Source: Reticulitermes speratus (Eukaryota > Arthropoda > Insecta > Blattodea > Rhinotermitidae). From it: 64,000 nucleotides of DNA. The number at the start of each line of letters is the position of its first letter. Position 1 is the first letter of the stretch. Under the pieces are notes generated by a model that worked only from the letters and a program-made list of their open reading frames with translations, was not told the origin of the DNA and did not search any database. The position numbers and the translations under genes are program-made. Where the stretch lies: the NCBI GenBank assembly GCA_021186555.1, contig JAJKFL010000007.1:24743177-24807176 (forward strand), given 5' to 3'. Shown here in pieces: positions 22,111 to 36,400 of the stretch.

Positions 22111-22279
22111 ATTTCTTGAGTAGCTGAGCAGCTATTAGCTTCATAAAAGAAAAAGACATCGCTACATGTCACCGTAGTACAACTAGCAGTGAAAACAGAC
22201 ATATATGCATAGCTGTTTCAGACTCTAAACACAAAAGCTGCATGAAACAAGATTTTATTTAGGCTTCTGCCACAGTGCA

Positions 22280-22515
22280 GTTGAAATCTTTGCTCTTCTG
22301 AGATGTTGCACAGTGTTGGTAATTTGTTACAGCCATTTTGGGACAATGTATTGGTCCCATCTTCAAGGGTGAAGCAGTCCAAGAAGGTTGCCTGACCCTT
22401 CATGATGGAACTGATACAATGTCCCAAAATGTCAGTTACAGAACCGATACAATGTCCCAAAATGTCAGTTACAAACTACCAACCAATGCTGCACAACATC
22501 CCAGAAGAGCCAGGA
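22280..22515. repeat. Fold-back element with internal 33-bp tandem duplication
   Basis: The outer arms CTTCTGAGATGTTGCACAGT and ACATCCCAGAAGAG are inverse; inner arms carry TTTTGGGACAATGTA and TACAATGTCCCAAAA. A 33-bp unit starting GATACAATGTCCC is repeated twice in tandem at about 22432-22490. Related to the copies at 47.5 and 58.0 kb. Confidence 0.55.
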
Positions 22516-22552
22516 CCTCAAACAAGACTCTGAGATTCCAGGTTCTCACATA

Positions 22553-22740
22553 TCAGTCTTCTGGGACATGAAGCCATGTAGACTGGTATATAGGTACCAA
22601 TATATTGGAGTTCACTACTCCATGCTCAGGGCAATCTTGTACTGGACTACACCGAACATGCAGGCAATAAGCTCCTGTGAAACAATGGTACCTATGTACC
22701 AACCTACACAATGTCATATCCCAGAAGATGCAAAATTTCA
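22553..22740. repeat. Fold-back element, next to a related copy
   Basis: The left end CTTCTGGGACATGAAGCCAT and right end ATGTCATATCCCAGAAGATG are inverse. Internal GGTATATAGGTACCAATAT pairs with GGTACCTATGTACCAACC. It lies 38 bp from the previous fold-back. Confidence 0.6.
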
Positions 22741-23654
22741 TTACTTTATTCTTTTCACTTCATAATACAAAAGCATCTGAATCCTTCTCTCTAAAGAAAG
22801 AAAATTTTTTGCTTTTTAATATTTGCCATAAGAATGCAGAAGACTGCACAACTGGAAATTAATTAATTACTTAATTAATCCTGTCATGTGGATGTCTAAT
22901 AGACAATATATGGGACACACTATTAATGACAAAATTTGCAGCAGCTATTAGAATCCCAAGAAAGAAAACACATTTCATTCTCATAGGGATCAAGCAACAG
23001 AAGTGCTTTCTGGTTGCAAATTATGAGATGATTTGATGAAGTAGCAAAAAACTGTCATAAACTGCATGCTGTGTTTCAGACAGACAAGTAGAAATTTTAA
23101 TTTGCGGAATTTAAACAGGTCAGTCAGTAATAAGGAAACTGCATGTTTTGCGACACAGTTTGAACCTTTATTCTTGTGGGACACATCACAGAACAGTCAT
23201 TCTATTAACAGTTTAACAGCATGATCTCAGATCTGAAACACATAACTAAACCCCTTTGAAATTACAGCTGAAATGTCTCTCACATTAACATTTGTATACA
23301 TACATATGGATGCAGCACCATAACATCATCCTTACATATCAGACCTGTTTCAAAAAAACATCCTGCCATAGCATCAGATGTGATATGGTATTTCACACAT
23401 TTCATGCCCAGATTTAGATACAGTGAAAACCTCACAAAATAGAGCATGTTTCTCAAGACACAGCTAAGATTTCAGTACAGTTTCTTTTCTCTGTTTTCCA
23501 AATTCATATGAAATTTGTATCTTCAGCAGTCCCTGCCTCAACACTTACATACATGCAAACATAACTGTGATGATGCAGGTAGAGGACAAGGGGAAAAAAA
23601 TCATTTATTTCTAAGTGTGTCATTTAATGATGGTGTCAAATGCTAAAATTATAC
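22741..23654. other. Intergenic, nothing recognised
   Basis: AT-rich, with no gene or named repeat. Confidence 0.35.
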
Positions 23655-23850
23655 AGTCAGTGATAGATGACTGAATGAGTATGGAGCAATGGTAGAATGA
23701 TACTGACAGGGGAAAACAAAAGAACCCTGAAAAAAAACCTGCCCTAGTGCCACTTTGTTTATCTCAAATCCTATACAGACTGATCTGGGATCGAATCCAG
23801 GACTCTGCAGTGACAGGCCGTCACCTAACCGCCTGAGCCATGGCACAGCA
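23655..23850 (-). repeat. SINE family C
   Basis: On the minus strand the head reads GGCTCAGGCGGTTAGGTGAC followed by a B-box GGATTCGATCCCAG. The body reaches AGTATCATTCTACCATTGC. The same head is seen near 43.9, 48.5 and 61.0 kb. Confidence 0.7.
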
Positions 23851-24819
23851 AGAAGAAAATAAAGAAAGAAAAAGAACGAGAGAAGAAAATAAAAGTTTTC
23901 CAACCCCTACCAAAGTAGGCACAAAGAGTCTCTGAAATATTTGAAATAAAGTCGACATTCACATATGACTGACGGCCTGATAAGACATCAATGCTAACTG
24001 AATTACTTATTACTATACTGCCCTCATTCCTACATTGTACAGAAAAAACATCACAACAAAAAGACTGACTTCCATCTGATGACAGGTGAGCAAACTGCCT
24101 AGGCTTTTGCAGCAGTTTGGATGAGGTATCGGTTCCTCTGTGATGTGACAAAGTGTCACACAACAGAAGAACTGATACCATAAATTCATATCCGTTTAAC
24201 TGCTGTAATGTTACACTCAGATTTTTTTTTGTGCACCTAAAATTTGAACTTACAATATGGAGACTTCCAAAGTGTTATCTGAAAATTACGGAAATAATCT
24301 GAGCCATGCTTAAAACTTTTCAGTGTAAAATATATGATTTGTTTATAGCACTTTCAATGCCACATGCAGTAGGCACAGCCTACAGCAGTTTATTAGAAAT
24401 AATTGAAAATCAAGATAAATTGTGCTTGGTGTCTCCAAATTCTCTATCATATGTCTTTCCACTTGCAGACAGTGCTGTCAGTTAGTTATCAGTGAAACAA
24501 ATATCTGACAACAAAATTTGTTACTTGTGATGAAAATTTCCAGTTTTGATGTTAATGGTGACAACAGCACAGCCCACGCCCACGCCCAAACTGTGGTGAA
24601 TGTAGTTGCAACGAGACAGGCACTGCTCCAAGTACTTCACTTTTATCCTGCTGATCATTATTTCACTGATATTCCACATGCATCTCTCACTGACTCTGAT
24701 AGTGTCACAGATTTGACCAGTTGACATCTTTATCATAAATTCAGTTCACAACCGGGTTGGATCCAAAGGAGTTTAGACAGTTTAGCAGTATGCTGGGTGG
24801 CTCATAATACAGAATTTTG
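23851..24819. other. Intergenic, nothing recognised
   Basis: A minus-strand frame at 23825-24181 is not recognised. No clear repeat ends. Confidence 0.35.
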
Positions 24820-25215
24820 TTACATGTGCATGCACTGCATTATATTATTATCTGTGGCCCATCTGGCTCTACCATATTTTTCCCACATTATCTCATAAAC
24901 GGCATGACTTTTCGAAAGACGTTATTGAACACAACATGTGTTTTGATTTTCCCTACAAATTTTGTCTAAAATATTTCTCATTCTAAGAAGAATTGAGCAA
25001 GCTATTATCATAAATGTACATAGGTCTTCATGTACAGTGCCCGTTATTATTGTCAGATTTTAATAGAACTTGAATTCTCTTGACAGAGTTTTGAAAAATA
25101 CTCAAATATCAGATTTCATGAAAATCTGTCCAGTGGGAGCCAAGTTGTTCCATGCAGACAGACATGATGAAGGTAATAGTCGCTTTTCACAATTTTGTGA
25201 ACACGCCTAAAAACT
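24820..25215 (+). repeat. Interspersed repeat X, CpG-decayed copy
   Basis: Matches the copies at 44.4 and 56.8 kb over nearly all of its length, from CTGTGGCCCATCTGGCTCTA to AATAGTCGCTTTTCACAATT and the final CACGCCTAAAA. At sites where the other copies have CG this one mostly has TG or CA. No coding frame or terminal repeats identified. Confidence 0.75.
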
Positions 25216-28200
25216 GTTGCATTTAATAAAAGCGACATCATCAACATTATTTAAAATTTTAATGTCTATAAACTATCATACATAACACTTTGTAAAATTC
25301 GGTAGTTTTAAGGGGTCATTACAGACTTACAATGGTCACATTCCACCTCTTGTAAATACCTGGCAGTACAAATGAGAACATTGTGGGGAAAAGAAATACA
25401 AAGGCAGAAGATTGGAAATTAATTTTCTACAAACAGGACACGATTTCAGGCAGTACACAAAGACTGTTTTAAATTTTATGAAAATCATTACATACTGACA
25501 ACATGCTGAATTTCCATCCCTCAAGCAACAACACAATGCTACAATAACAAGAGACATTTCTAATAAAGGAAATACCTGAAGCCACTGCACCCACTTTAAC
25601 AATGTGACATTAAGTATCCAAATTCTGTACACTTTAGTCTACTGCTTTACCTGCAGTGCAGCAGATCCTTGGTTTTAATAAATTTCATTTTCAAGATTCA
25701 GGAAAATAAAGTACACTGCATCTCAAATATCTGCCAAATGTTGAACAATGAGAACACACTGGTAGGGTTTTTTTTTGTATTATTACATTCTGAAAAAAAG
25801 AAAAATTAAAAGTCTAAAAGTTGTTGAAAATTAATTAAAAGAAGTGCCCATTCTGGCACTCTTGTTGAAATGAGACGCCAGGAAGCAGGTAATGGATAGT
25901 GGCTGATGCAACAGGATCACTCAGCAGACTGATTGTATGCATATTGCATGAATCATGAACTAAACAGTCACTAGAAAATAAGCTCCTGTGTCCATGCCCA
26001 TCAGCACATGCGAGCATTTAGAAACGACAGAATATACACAGCATCGCTTTAATACTGTCTGACAGCTATCATGTTGTGATATTCCTGAGATAAACTGAGT
26101 CAATAAAATTTGGTTTTCAAAACTTTATAAATTAGCAAATAGTTTATTTTTTCCATTTTTATCATTTATATGTCCCACACCACCTTTTGCCATTTTAAAC
26201 ATATCACGAACCCTAGCATGAAAGATATGTCCAGTATACACAGTCAATAACCTCTTCCATGGCACATTGGATATTCAAATCTATCCCATTTTAAAAGAGG
26301 CTTGAGACTGACTTTTTCAATGATATAAATGAAATCTCCTCACAATGGCTCAACTTTGTGCAGGCAACTCTTTACATTTTGATTTGTGTGTTGTGATCAT
26401 GCATTGTTTTACAGATGTCAGCAGCATCCAGAAAACAGTCTTGCTTTCCTTATACAAAATCATGCTAAAGGCACAGCCAGCTTGATGGGTCCGGTGTGTT
26501 GAAAATGAAGATGTTATTTTTTTAAATAAATAGAATAAGTGCCATAAACTTGAATGTTCTGTACATAATCCAAAACAAAAATTCTAAACATTCCCAAAAT
26601 CACTTCTTCTTCCATGAAAAACTGGACAAAGCTCTATGTCTATGCATTTGTTATTCTTACCAATGGCTTCTTATATTGTTTCATTATTTCATATAACAGA
26701 CACCACAAATCTAAGTTTCTTGTTACCTAATATTTTTTATTTCTTTCCTTCTGCATACAGCATATGTTGTAGCATGGCCAAAACTTGTGGGCACACAGAA
26801 TTACATCACTACCTTTTGAAAAACGATTTCCTTCATTTTACCAAAACACACAAAAATTTGTGAGACTTTTGGTTCATGAAACTTTACAGATTTTTCTGAT
26901 AATGATGGGAACATCAGTGTACTACAACAATTCAACAACAGTGTGACTGCAATTCTTATTTAAAAATTAATTACAGGTACAGTACATACTGTTTAGCACA
27001 ATAAAACAAAGTAAATGAAAAATTATGCAATGATCATAATAATTTATTAATAAAACTGGATACTTCTTGTACCAGCTTCTTTCCATTCTTGGTGTCAGGC
27101 TTTTGTTTAGTACCTGCCCTGATGATGGCAACAGAAAAGGCCTCTGAAGTTTCAAGAAACCAGCCAAACACACGGTATCAACACCCAAGAAAAGCAAGAA
27201 ACTGCAAACTGCCACCAAACCTGAAGATTACTTTTAACACAGTCAAGAACATTTAAAATTTTCAGTACATGTTACTCCAGTGATTACCCAAGGTTTCCAA
27301 CAGTCATTGACTATATTCACAGCTATGTCAGACACTACCCATTGTCTAAAGTATATTTATTACACAGAACATTGTGGGAGGTACCTCTACTCTGTATTCA
27401 TGCAAATGGTTGTCATTGTACTGATGATATGGTTTAAACATGACACTCTCTGAATACTAGGCTTACAACATTAACCAAGTTGACTGGCATACACAATATT
27501 CGGCACACCTTTTCTGCAGGTAGCAATAATCAGCTGACCTGATGCGACAAGCAAACTGCGATGCCAACGTCACAGGACGAGGACAGAAATCATACACAGT
27601 GAGTGGATTATCAGGGTTACAGTAGCAGTGATGTTGATGACGGAATGCCTGAAGTTGTATCTACAGCCCCTGATAAGAGAAGGGACTTCAGCTGGAAAAT
27701 GTGCTGTAATAGATTACAATTAGAAGAAGAAAGCAGAAAATTTAGGCTGAAAAAAATTAATATTATGTTACAAACTACAGATGCACGAGGATGCTCCTGA
27801 AGGCATTTTTCCAGTATGTCTGATGATGGGTTCACAAATTTGTAAGTGTTCACTGACGGGTTCAAGCACTTCACAATCACAAGCTACTGCAGTCTTAAGG
27901 TTGCATTGAGTGCTACATAACCTCTACACTGCAGTTGTAAGCTACAGTGGTAGCCTGAAAATTTTTTGGACTGCTTAAAATGGTATATGTTTCTGAGGCT
28001 AACCAACAAATTCACAACCATCCTCAGCTCGTAATTCCACAGAGTGATATTTGCCTGCCTTCCTGAAATTACTACTGAAGGTTTGCCAACATAGAGAAAG
28101 CACAACATGAATTTCAAGTTTTACGACTACAACCATTTATTCCTGACGTGTATTCTGATGAGGGTTTTCTCCCATTACAAGTCACAAATTGTTACCAAAG

Positions 28201-31200
28201 AAAACTGAATGACAACACTATCAGTGAAACTAAGAAGATGGAAATGCAAAAAGTACTTTAAGAAGAATAGGATGGGGCAACATATCTGTAAACTGTAAAC
28301 TGAAGGAATCTCCACCAGAGGGCACTAAAGAAGAGGCAGAAGGAGCAAGTAATTCTTCATGCAACATCTTTCCTATCCCAAAAATAAAAACAACCATCAC
28401 AAGGTAAAGGACAGCTAAAGAGTCAGAGATAATTATGTGTTCACCATTTAACCTTCACTCTTGGACACAAATAAGAAAAAGAGAGCACACCATGCATCTA
28501 GGCCACATAGTGAACTCCATAATAGGCCTACCCATGGACAGCTATTCTGTTTGTGAAAGAAGACAGTGGCTGAGATGACAGAAAAGGAGAATATTTTCTG
28601 CCCCAGGTGTGATAAATGATAAAGAGCCAATTGCAGAAGCCTGGATACAGTGCATAAAGTACCAGAAACAAAGGTATAAGCAATACTTTTCATTTAACCT
28701 CTTAAAGCCTAGTGGTAACATTACATACCATCAAGTTTAACATTCAAAAATTCTACATGGTGCTCACATTAACAGATTGGTTTTTATAACTGAGGTGGAG
28801 AATGATACCGTGCAGTACGCACTGAGACTTTATATCAAACACATACGTTTTATCTGTAAAGCGTTAATGAGGACACTGCATTTAAGCGTGACATTCACTA
28901 AGCACACCTGTAGCGGATGGTCTGTATGCTATTAATACCAAGGTACCTAAGAGTACAGATTTGACATGTATTTATTTTTTGTTATTTCTCACGACACAAT
29001 ATTTCTATGTGATTGCAAACATGCCGACACACAGAGAACGCATTTTGACTTGCTACTTAAAAGAACAGCTTTCTGGAAGTATATCTCTTGTATGTCTTTA
29101 ACACTATATTTATTTCCAAAAAACACCTGTGCAGTGAGATTAACCTAAATGTTCTATATTCTGCATATTGTGTGATTAAATAACTTAATACACTTTGATT
29201 AATACCAACAACCCTTTAATCACAACCGCGTGTCACAGGAATTATTATGACATACACCTTTAAACGCTCACACTAGTGTCATCATCAATGTCAACTATGA
29301 TAAAGTCAGTTTTACATGTTTGTCAAACAACATTATTAATCTATTGGGTCTGTTGTGGTTTCTACCACTGTATCACGTGTACTTTTAATGTTCCATATCA
29401 GCTAAGGTATTATTAATAAATGTTACTCAGGTACTTAAACACTTTAGAAAAACTTTCAAAGATTTCTTATTTGTGCTACAGAATTTGAGACAGTTTTTCA
29501 TAGTTTTCTCAAAACTTACGTTTTTAATTCATGAGATGGCCATGGAAGTGGACAACCGTACAACAGTGACGTACAAATGGAAAGAAGATGGAGGAAGTGA
29601 GATCAATTAAACAGGCTGAAAGCCAAATGTGTATCTATCACATAAAAATACTCTGCAGAGATGTAGGAAATAGTTGATGCAATAAAAATTCTGTATGTTA
29701 TATACATGATATACATGTTACTTTTAGAAACAGACCCCCATCTGTAAAAGGCGGTTACTTTTTAAATCACAATGGATAAAGTTGAAATAAACATGCTGTA
29801 ATAATGAATATATGCCACAGTCAACAACGTTTAAAACAACAATGTCAGTACAATGACAATCTGCAAATGGGAGAAGAACCATCTTTTGAAACATTCTGTA
29901 AAAATAATATACTCAGTAAAATTGGACACTGTTAACATGAGTGTAATGCAATTTTATTCTGGCATTTTTTGAAGTACAATATTAAAGAATGGTATAAAAA
30001 CTGAAACTTGTTTGTACATTTGAAAAATATGTATGAAGTGAGTTATGGTGGTTTTACATAAAGCACACCCTGTGTTGCAAGGAAGATACACACATTATCA
30101 GTAACTTACAGCATTCTACAGCTTCCAACAAGCAACTGGAAATTCATCAAGTGATCAAACTACTCAACTGTTAGTGCAAAAATGGTACATGAGATCATGA
30201 GATGTATACGACTGCATCTCACTGTACAATGTACTTAGAAAATGCTCAATATAGTAACTATTAATATTATGTCAATGTTTAAGGACCTTTATATCTGTCT
30301 AAAAAATTACACAATAATGTCATGTTAGGAAACAATAAAAAAAAACACAACTTACTTCTTGTGTATGTACAATTTTCCTACTTCATGGTGCAAATGTACA
30401 GTACAATAATAACCCACAATACACCTGCACGTAACAATTGAAGCTGTGGTAATGGGAATCAAAGACAGTTGGAGTTTCATCTTCTCACATCTAAGTAAAG
30501 TTTACATTTTCTTTTGCTTGAATAAATACAATTATTGGTAGGTGTGGCAGACTGTGCAAAAAGAAAAATCCATTTAACAGGCATCTTCAGATCAATCTAA
30601 AATGAACAATAACACATATCATGAAAACACAATACAAGCTTTTAGGCTATTGTAAGCCACTTGCACATGCAGCTACTGCAATCCTATGCACACAAACATA
30701 CTGCAGTTGAGCCATAACTTCTTGGCCTCTTATTACCTAAGCATCCTACATCGAAACAGCTCATCCACCAAAGATGTGTAATGTTCAGTGGTGTCCCCGC
30801 TTGCATGTGCAAGGGGTATGTCCACTTGCATTACATGTTCTCATATAAATAGTTATTTAACATGTTACACCGGTGTTGGTGTTCTCAAATAAATGTCACC
30901 TATAAACACTGGCGCCCTTAAAAATACCAACACTGAACCCGTACAATTAAACTTAAAATAAACAGTTATGTTTTTTTAAAATTGGCAGTTGCGTTTCTAC
31001 GGAAGACCAAGATTTCAACTTTTTGTTTGCCTACTTGGATATTCAAAATCTTGCTATGAATATTTATTTGAAGTTTCCAAATGTAGAAACTACTGCGCAC
31101 CTTCCAGACAGCTACAATTTCCCCAACTGAAATATTTAGTTGAAAATTTAAATATGGTATCAAAAAGTACAAGCATTATAATTTTCGATGCATTATTATT

Positions 31201-32034
31201 TTTAAAAGTGGACAGCCTTTGATATAATATTACAGAGATGTAATTACGTTAACAATGCCTGAACATATAAAAAATACATACAAAACAATCCTATAGCTTG
31301 GTATTCAAGACTAGCTAATGGAACATGTCACATTACCCACACCACACAACATACTGACATCCACTCATTAAAGAAACACTGATCTTGATGATGGCAGCGA
31401 TAGCACTGTATCTTCTATCATACTGTAATTTGGTGTTCGGCAACTGAACGTCAACACTAAGACGAAAATATTAATTACATTATCTCAATTTTTTTCTGCG
31501 ATGATAGTACATGAAAATTTCTCCACTGATCTGATGAGCCTTCCTTATTCTAGTCCATGTTGAACCTTGAATTAATGTTGCATGCTCTGGATATCAGTTC
31601 TATTGACATGTCATTATGCCTACTAAAAAGTTCCAAGTTTCACAGTGCACTGTCCACATTCCAAAGCATAAAGAAAACTGAAAAGACTCCAATAAAAACA
31701 TTCAGCAAATAATTTCATTTTTTATCTCTACAATCAGAAACATATCAATATGTAGTTTCTTTGGCTTCTTTGTGGACAACACACATGGAAACTTCCTAAT
31801 AAAGTTATAAAATGCTGGTGAATCAATGATGAATGAATAAATGAATGAATGACAAAGAGTCATTTCATGACCTAGCTAACAAACCATACATAATGCAGAT
31901 TCCACAGATTCCTGGAGCATCATATGAACTTCTCCTGATGGATGGATGGATAATTAGGTTGGCAGCAGGACCACCCTTTTTCCTCCAAGAAATGATCCTC
32001 TCTTCTTACTAGAGATGGCACCACACAGCACTCT
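25216..32034. other. Gene-poor interval; right part may be 3' UTR of the PPP1R14-like gene
   Basis: No domain, recognised repeat or splice pattern could be supported over these 6.8 kb. Frames at 26636-26863, 27603-27800 and 28448-28693 have no recognisable content. One diverged CTGATGATGGCAAC...AAGAAACC hairpin motif lies near 27117-27165. Minus-strand AATAAA hexamers are frequent (for example near 31062), so polyadenylation of the gene ending at 32035 could occur at several places. Confidence 0.35.
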
Positions 32035-32076
32035 TCAAAGAGTCTTGGCTCTCTCCAACAGATCATCTACAAATTT
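32035..32076 (-). CDS. PPP1R14-like last coding exon (42 nt)
   Basis: Acceptor TTTCCTTCATTAG at 32089-32077, then codons for KFVDDLLERAKTL and TGA. This is the end of the family's C-terminal helix. Too short to be found as an open frame. Confidence 0.85.
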   Translation of the reverse strand, partial: KFVDDLLERAKTL

Positions 32077-33329
32077 CTAATGAAGGAAATAAAGAAAAAT
32101 TAGTCAAGAGATATATACCTAAAATAAAATTAGCAAGATGATTAGAATGTATTTACTAACAATGCAACCACAAGCCCTTATAGTCCAATTAAACAACCTA
32201 TGTAGCCTACATCAGTCCACTTTCTCCTTCAGCCTCCCATTCACCCTACAGATCAAGTAAAGTCATCCCTGCCCACGCCATGAAGGCACATAGAGCAAGT
32301 AGAGGTACATCTCCATTAATTCTTAACCTCGGCGCTAGATGGACGTAAGTTGTCAAAATCATGCCCTAGCTGCTTGACACTCAGGAAGGAACCCTGGTAC
32401 CCACTGAACAGGAGGCTTGATGGACCCCACAGGTGGTCAGGGCATTTTGGAGAAGAGACAATTCTCTTCCCCCTGCCAGATAACAGATGATGACCGAAAT
32501 TTATGCTGAAAATTTGGACTTCAGCCCATGATGTAGCAAAATCCTGAAAGCTTAACTTACAATTTACTGCTTTGCTGACAGACAACATTTCTCAGACAAG
32601 TCATACAGATGTTGTATTACTGCACATATTTTTTTTTTTCCTTCACAGTTTCCAATCAATATCAACTTACCTTACCTCACCTTACCTTTCTCAGCATACT
32701 TTCTGTATTTCAAATGCAAGGTTACCTTACTACAGTATCAATACATGCACCTGCTTTCCTCCCCAGATAATTTTGGACCAACCAACAGATTCACAAGGAA
32801 CTTGGTATTGATATCCTGTCACTAACATCAACACAACAATGATGTCAACTCCTGAGGTATGAACAACATTAGTCCCACTTATGGTAGTTCTGAAAGTTGA
32901 TAATTCAATAAATGTTTTGGAATAGATGTTTCCATTTCTAAGTGTGATGGTGGTAACTAATGAACTTTTGGTGTTACACATGTGAAATTTAGTACCCAGA
33001 TGCATAGAAACACAAGTCATAAATTCTGTGTGAAAGATTTATTTAAATGTGTGACTTGGGGTTCTCACAGTGGTGACTACAAAGATGACTGTTTTCTGGA
33101 TGTGATGTTGTGTGTTTTGGCAAATGGGTGCCAAAACTGTGGAGGAACCCTACCTGCATCTTCAGGGTAGATGATGGTGGCAGCAGGTTCCTCCAAAATG
33201 TTGGAACCTGTCCGCTAGACTACACTGTGTCACGTCCCACAAGTTAATAATTCCAAAAATGGTGATAGGGTAAAACTTAAATGGTACAACAAATTGAATG
33301 TAGTGTAAATCTGTGTAAGTAGAAATTAT

Positions 33330-33416
<87 letters not shown>

Positions 33417-36400
33417 CATAGTTTCTATATAATATATATACATTGTTTTTCTTCTTTCTGTAATCACCATACAGGCTGAAACATTTTAAGGAAAGACAGT
33501 GTCACATGTTCCTTCTTGAACTTACCTCCTCTTATGACACTCCTGTGAAACTGACACCTTGAACATGTCCCCCCTTCCAGTGAAATCTGGTGCTCACACC
33601 CACAACAACTTACACTCCTTACAAGTGAACATTACATGCCACATACTGAACTACTTATGCCTACCTTAACATCATGCTGCGATTTCTTGGCATCTGCCAG
33701 CAGCTCCTGAAAGAAAAAGAAAATATATTTCACAACACTTCCTTTGCTTACACGAAAAATATATGCCTGTATCAGTGTAATCCTGTTCAATGAAAAGTGC
33801 ATTTGCAACCAAGCAGAAAGTAATGGTATTCATATAATTGTGCTAACTGACAAATTTCGTTACAATGTTGGAGCCTGGAACTTACGACATTATAAACAGA
33901 CGGTAGTTTATTCTGAACCATCCCAATACAGCTTTATATTTCAAGACCAATTTTAATATTTCTTTTTAATCTTTCCTTCCTCGATCTAGACAAATAGATC
34001 ATCTTTCAAAAAAGGACATTACCATTTCAACATCATCAAGACACAAATGGAGTCAAATTCCTTTAATCTGAAATCTGACACTGATGCTACGACAGTTAAG
34101 ACAAACAGTCCCCAGGCTTGAAGTGTCATTACATCGACTGTTGTGATAGCTCCTGAATCTATGTCTCCTACTTCATCAACTTCTTCTTCTATGAAGACTC
34201 CTGACTGACAGCCTCCTGGTCCTTCAGCAACCCTGGTAGAAACTGCAGAGACTCCATAAAACATAGACGAGGGCCCTGATACCCCTAAACGAGCAGCTGA
34301 AGGAGGTATCAAAATTGAATACTGCTCTGATTGGTTGCGCAGCCCAAGTATAGGAGCAGGAACAAAAAATTACCCATAAGACCTTAGGTCAGTGTAGGTA
34401 CGGTCTGATAACACGGCACTTGTCCTGTCCCATGGATGCTGGATTAAAGGAATTCTAATGTATGTAGTTTCAAAGCTAACTACAGTATACATATTTAACA
34501 TTGTATTTCTCTTGTGTTTTGTTAAATATACACCAGTTTGAAGTACACAGGGTGTCAAAATATGTCTTTGGTTATTTTGCATCTGTCATCACCTAATTCA
34601 GGCAATATTGTACCGCTGATAAGATCTAGAATAAAATCATTATTTTTTATATGTATTTTGTTATGTAGCCGATCCTAGTGGCCGTGCGGTCTAAGGCGTG
34701 GATATGCGGCCGCTCGCTTACTGGGATTGTGGGTTCGAATCCCGCCGGGGGCATGGATGTCTGTCTCTTGTGAGTGTTGTGTGTTGTCTGGTAGAGGTCT
34801 CTGCGTCGGGCTGATCACTCATCCAGAGGAGTCCTACCGAGTGTGCGTTATTGAGTGTGATCGTGAAGCCTCAATAACCAGGAGGCCCTGTCCCAGTAGG
34901 CGATGTTGTGCCATTTGGGGGGGGGGGGGGGGGGGGGGGGGGGAAGAAAAAGAAAACAAAAATTGTCATGTATTATAACTCAATGACAAATGTGTTAAGT
35001 ACCGATTTGTTGCGTAATGAAGAACTTTTACAGAAATTTTACAAAATTCAATTTCAGTTACTGCAAAGAAAATTTCGGACTGACATGGACCGAAAAACCG
35101 CAACATAATACGAATTACAGATCTTATCAACATCAACATAATTTCTAACTGCACACAGTGTGACATCTATAGATGGAATGGGTTTGCAAGAATGTACGAA
35201 TCTGACTAAAACTCTTGAAGCGATTAGCTCCATCACAGGAGACACAAAAACCAACGTTTCTGAGACTTACTGCTTGTGCAGCCTCAGGATCGGTACGGAC
35301 ATAAACGCTGATAATGCAGTCAGTCTCAGAAAAGTTGTTTTTTAGCTCAGCTATGATGCTATGACGCGGCTGATGGCATTTACGCGCCGTAAAAGCTTCA
35401 AATCTTACATAAATTAAATCATATTTGCAACGAATAAAGACCAAAAGCTAGTGACGTAAAGTGACGTGCGCAAACTTGCACACAACGGATTTAGAAAGAC
35501 GGAAAGAAACAATGTAATACAGTAGAATGAGGCAATAATCCGCAGTAGGGGCTTGGCACAATTTTTGTCAGATACAGATTGGAGGAAACATAAAATATGT
35601 ACCACTTCCAAAAGGGTCTGGATAGCGTAGTCGGTATAGCGACTCGCTACGAGCTGGAAGGTCCGGGGATCGAATCCCGGTGGGGGCGAGATTTTCAACA
35701 CCCGTCGAGACCAGCCCTGGGGCCTACCCAGCCTCCTGTACAACGGGTACCGAGTCATTCCCTGGGGTAAAGCGGCCGGGGCGTGGCGTTGACCACCAAC
35801 CCCCATCTAGCGCCGAGGTTAAAGAAAGAGTAGAGCTATACCTCTACTCCCCCTCTGGGCCTTCATGGCCTGTTCTAGGGTGAACTTTACCTTACTTTAC
35901 CTTTTCCAAAATACGTATTTATTGAAGTCATATCTTCCACATCCATCTTATGATTAACAGTTCAGTTCCTGTCATAAATTAACATTAAGTCAGTCTGCAA
36001 AACAGTCGATATAAGAAAATAGAGAGGTGGGAGGCAGTAAAACGTACACAACGCCTTCCACAATTCATTATCTTGCTCACTGGCCAACACCCGCGTCAAC
36101 GATGGGCATCAAAGACTTGTGGATACTCACAGCACCAATTCTGATGATGGAGACAGCAGGTGTCTGAAACGTCCGTTTGTATTCCATCATTGATTGACTG
36201 ATAACCAGATAGTAAATGTAGTGAATATGTTCGTAGCGAAAGCTTCAAATCTTGCAGGTGTTGCTTTATGTAAGCAGCCTGTAAAAATCTTTGTGTGATC
36301 AGCTTTCATGCACTCACGTCAGCATGACAGCTGCCACCCGCATGAGGACGGCGCGGTAGAGATTCTACTGAACACGCACCTAGGGGACACAGACCTCTTG

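Noticed and set aside
33162-33470. 102-codon minus-strand frame with ERERER and IYIYIY
   Set aside because: Runs through a (CT)n(AT)n microsatellite.
34019-34312. 97-codon minus-strand frame rich in small residues near an acidic stretch
   Set aside because: No recognised domain or splice signals. Proximity to a Tigger end is suggestive but no transposase motif is visible.
34672-34760. tRNA-Ser or tRNA-Leu gene
   Set aside because: A and B boxes are present but acceptor and anticodon stems do not form, and the unit continues into a SINE body repeated elsewhere in the window. The same holds for heads at 35617, 42633, 52254, 61563, 61856 and 62207.
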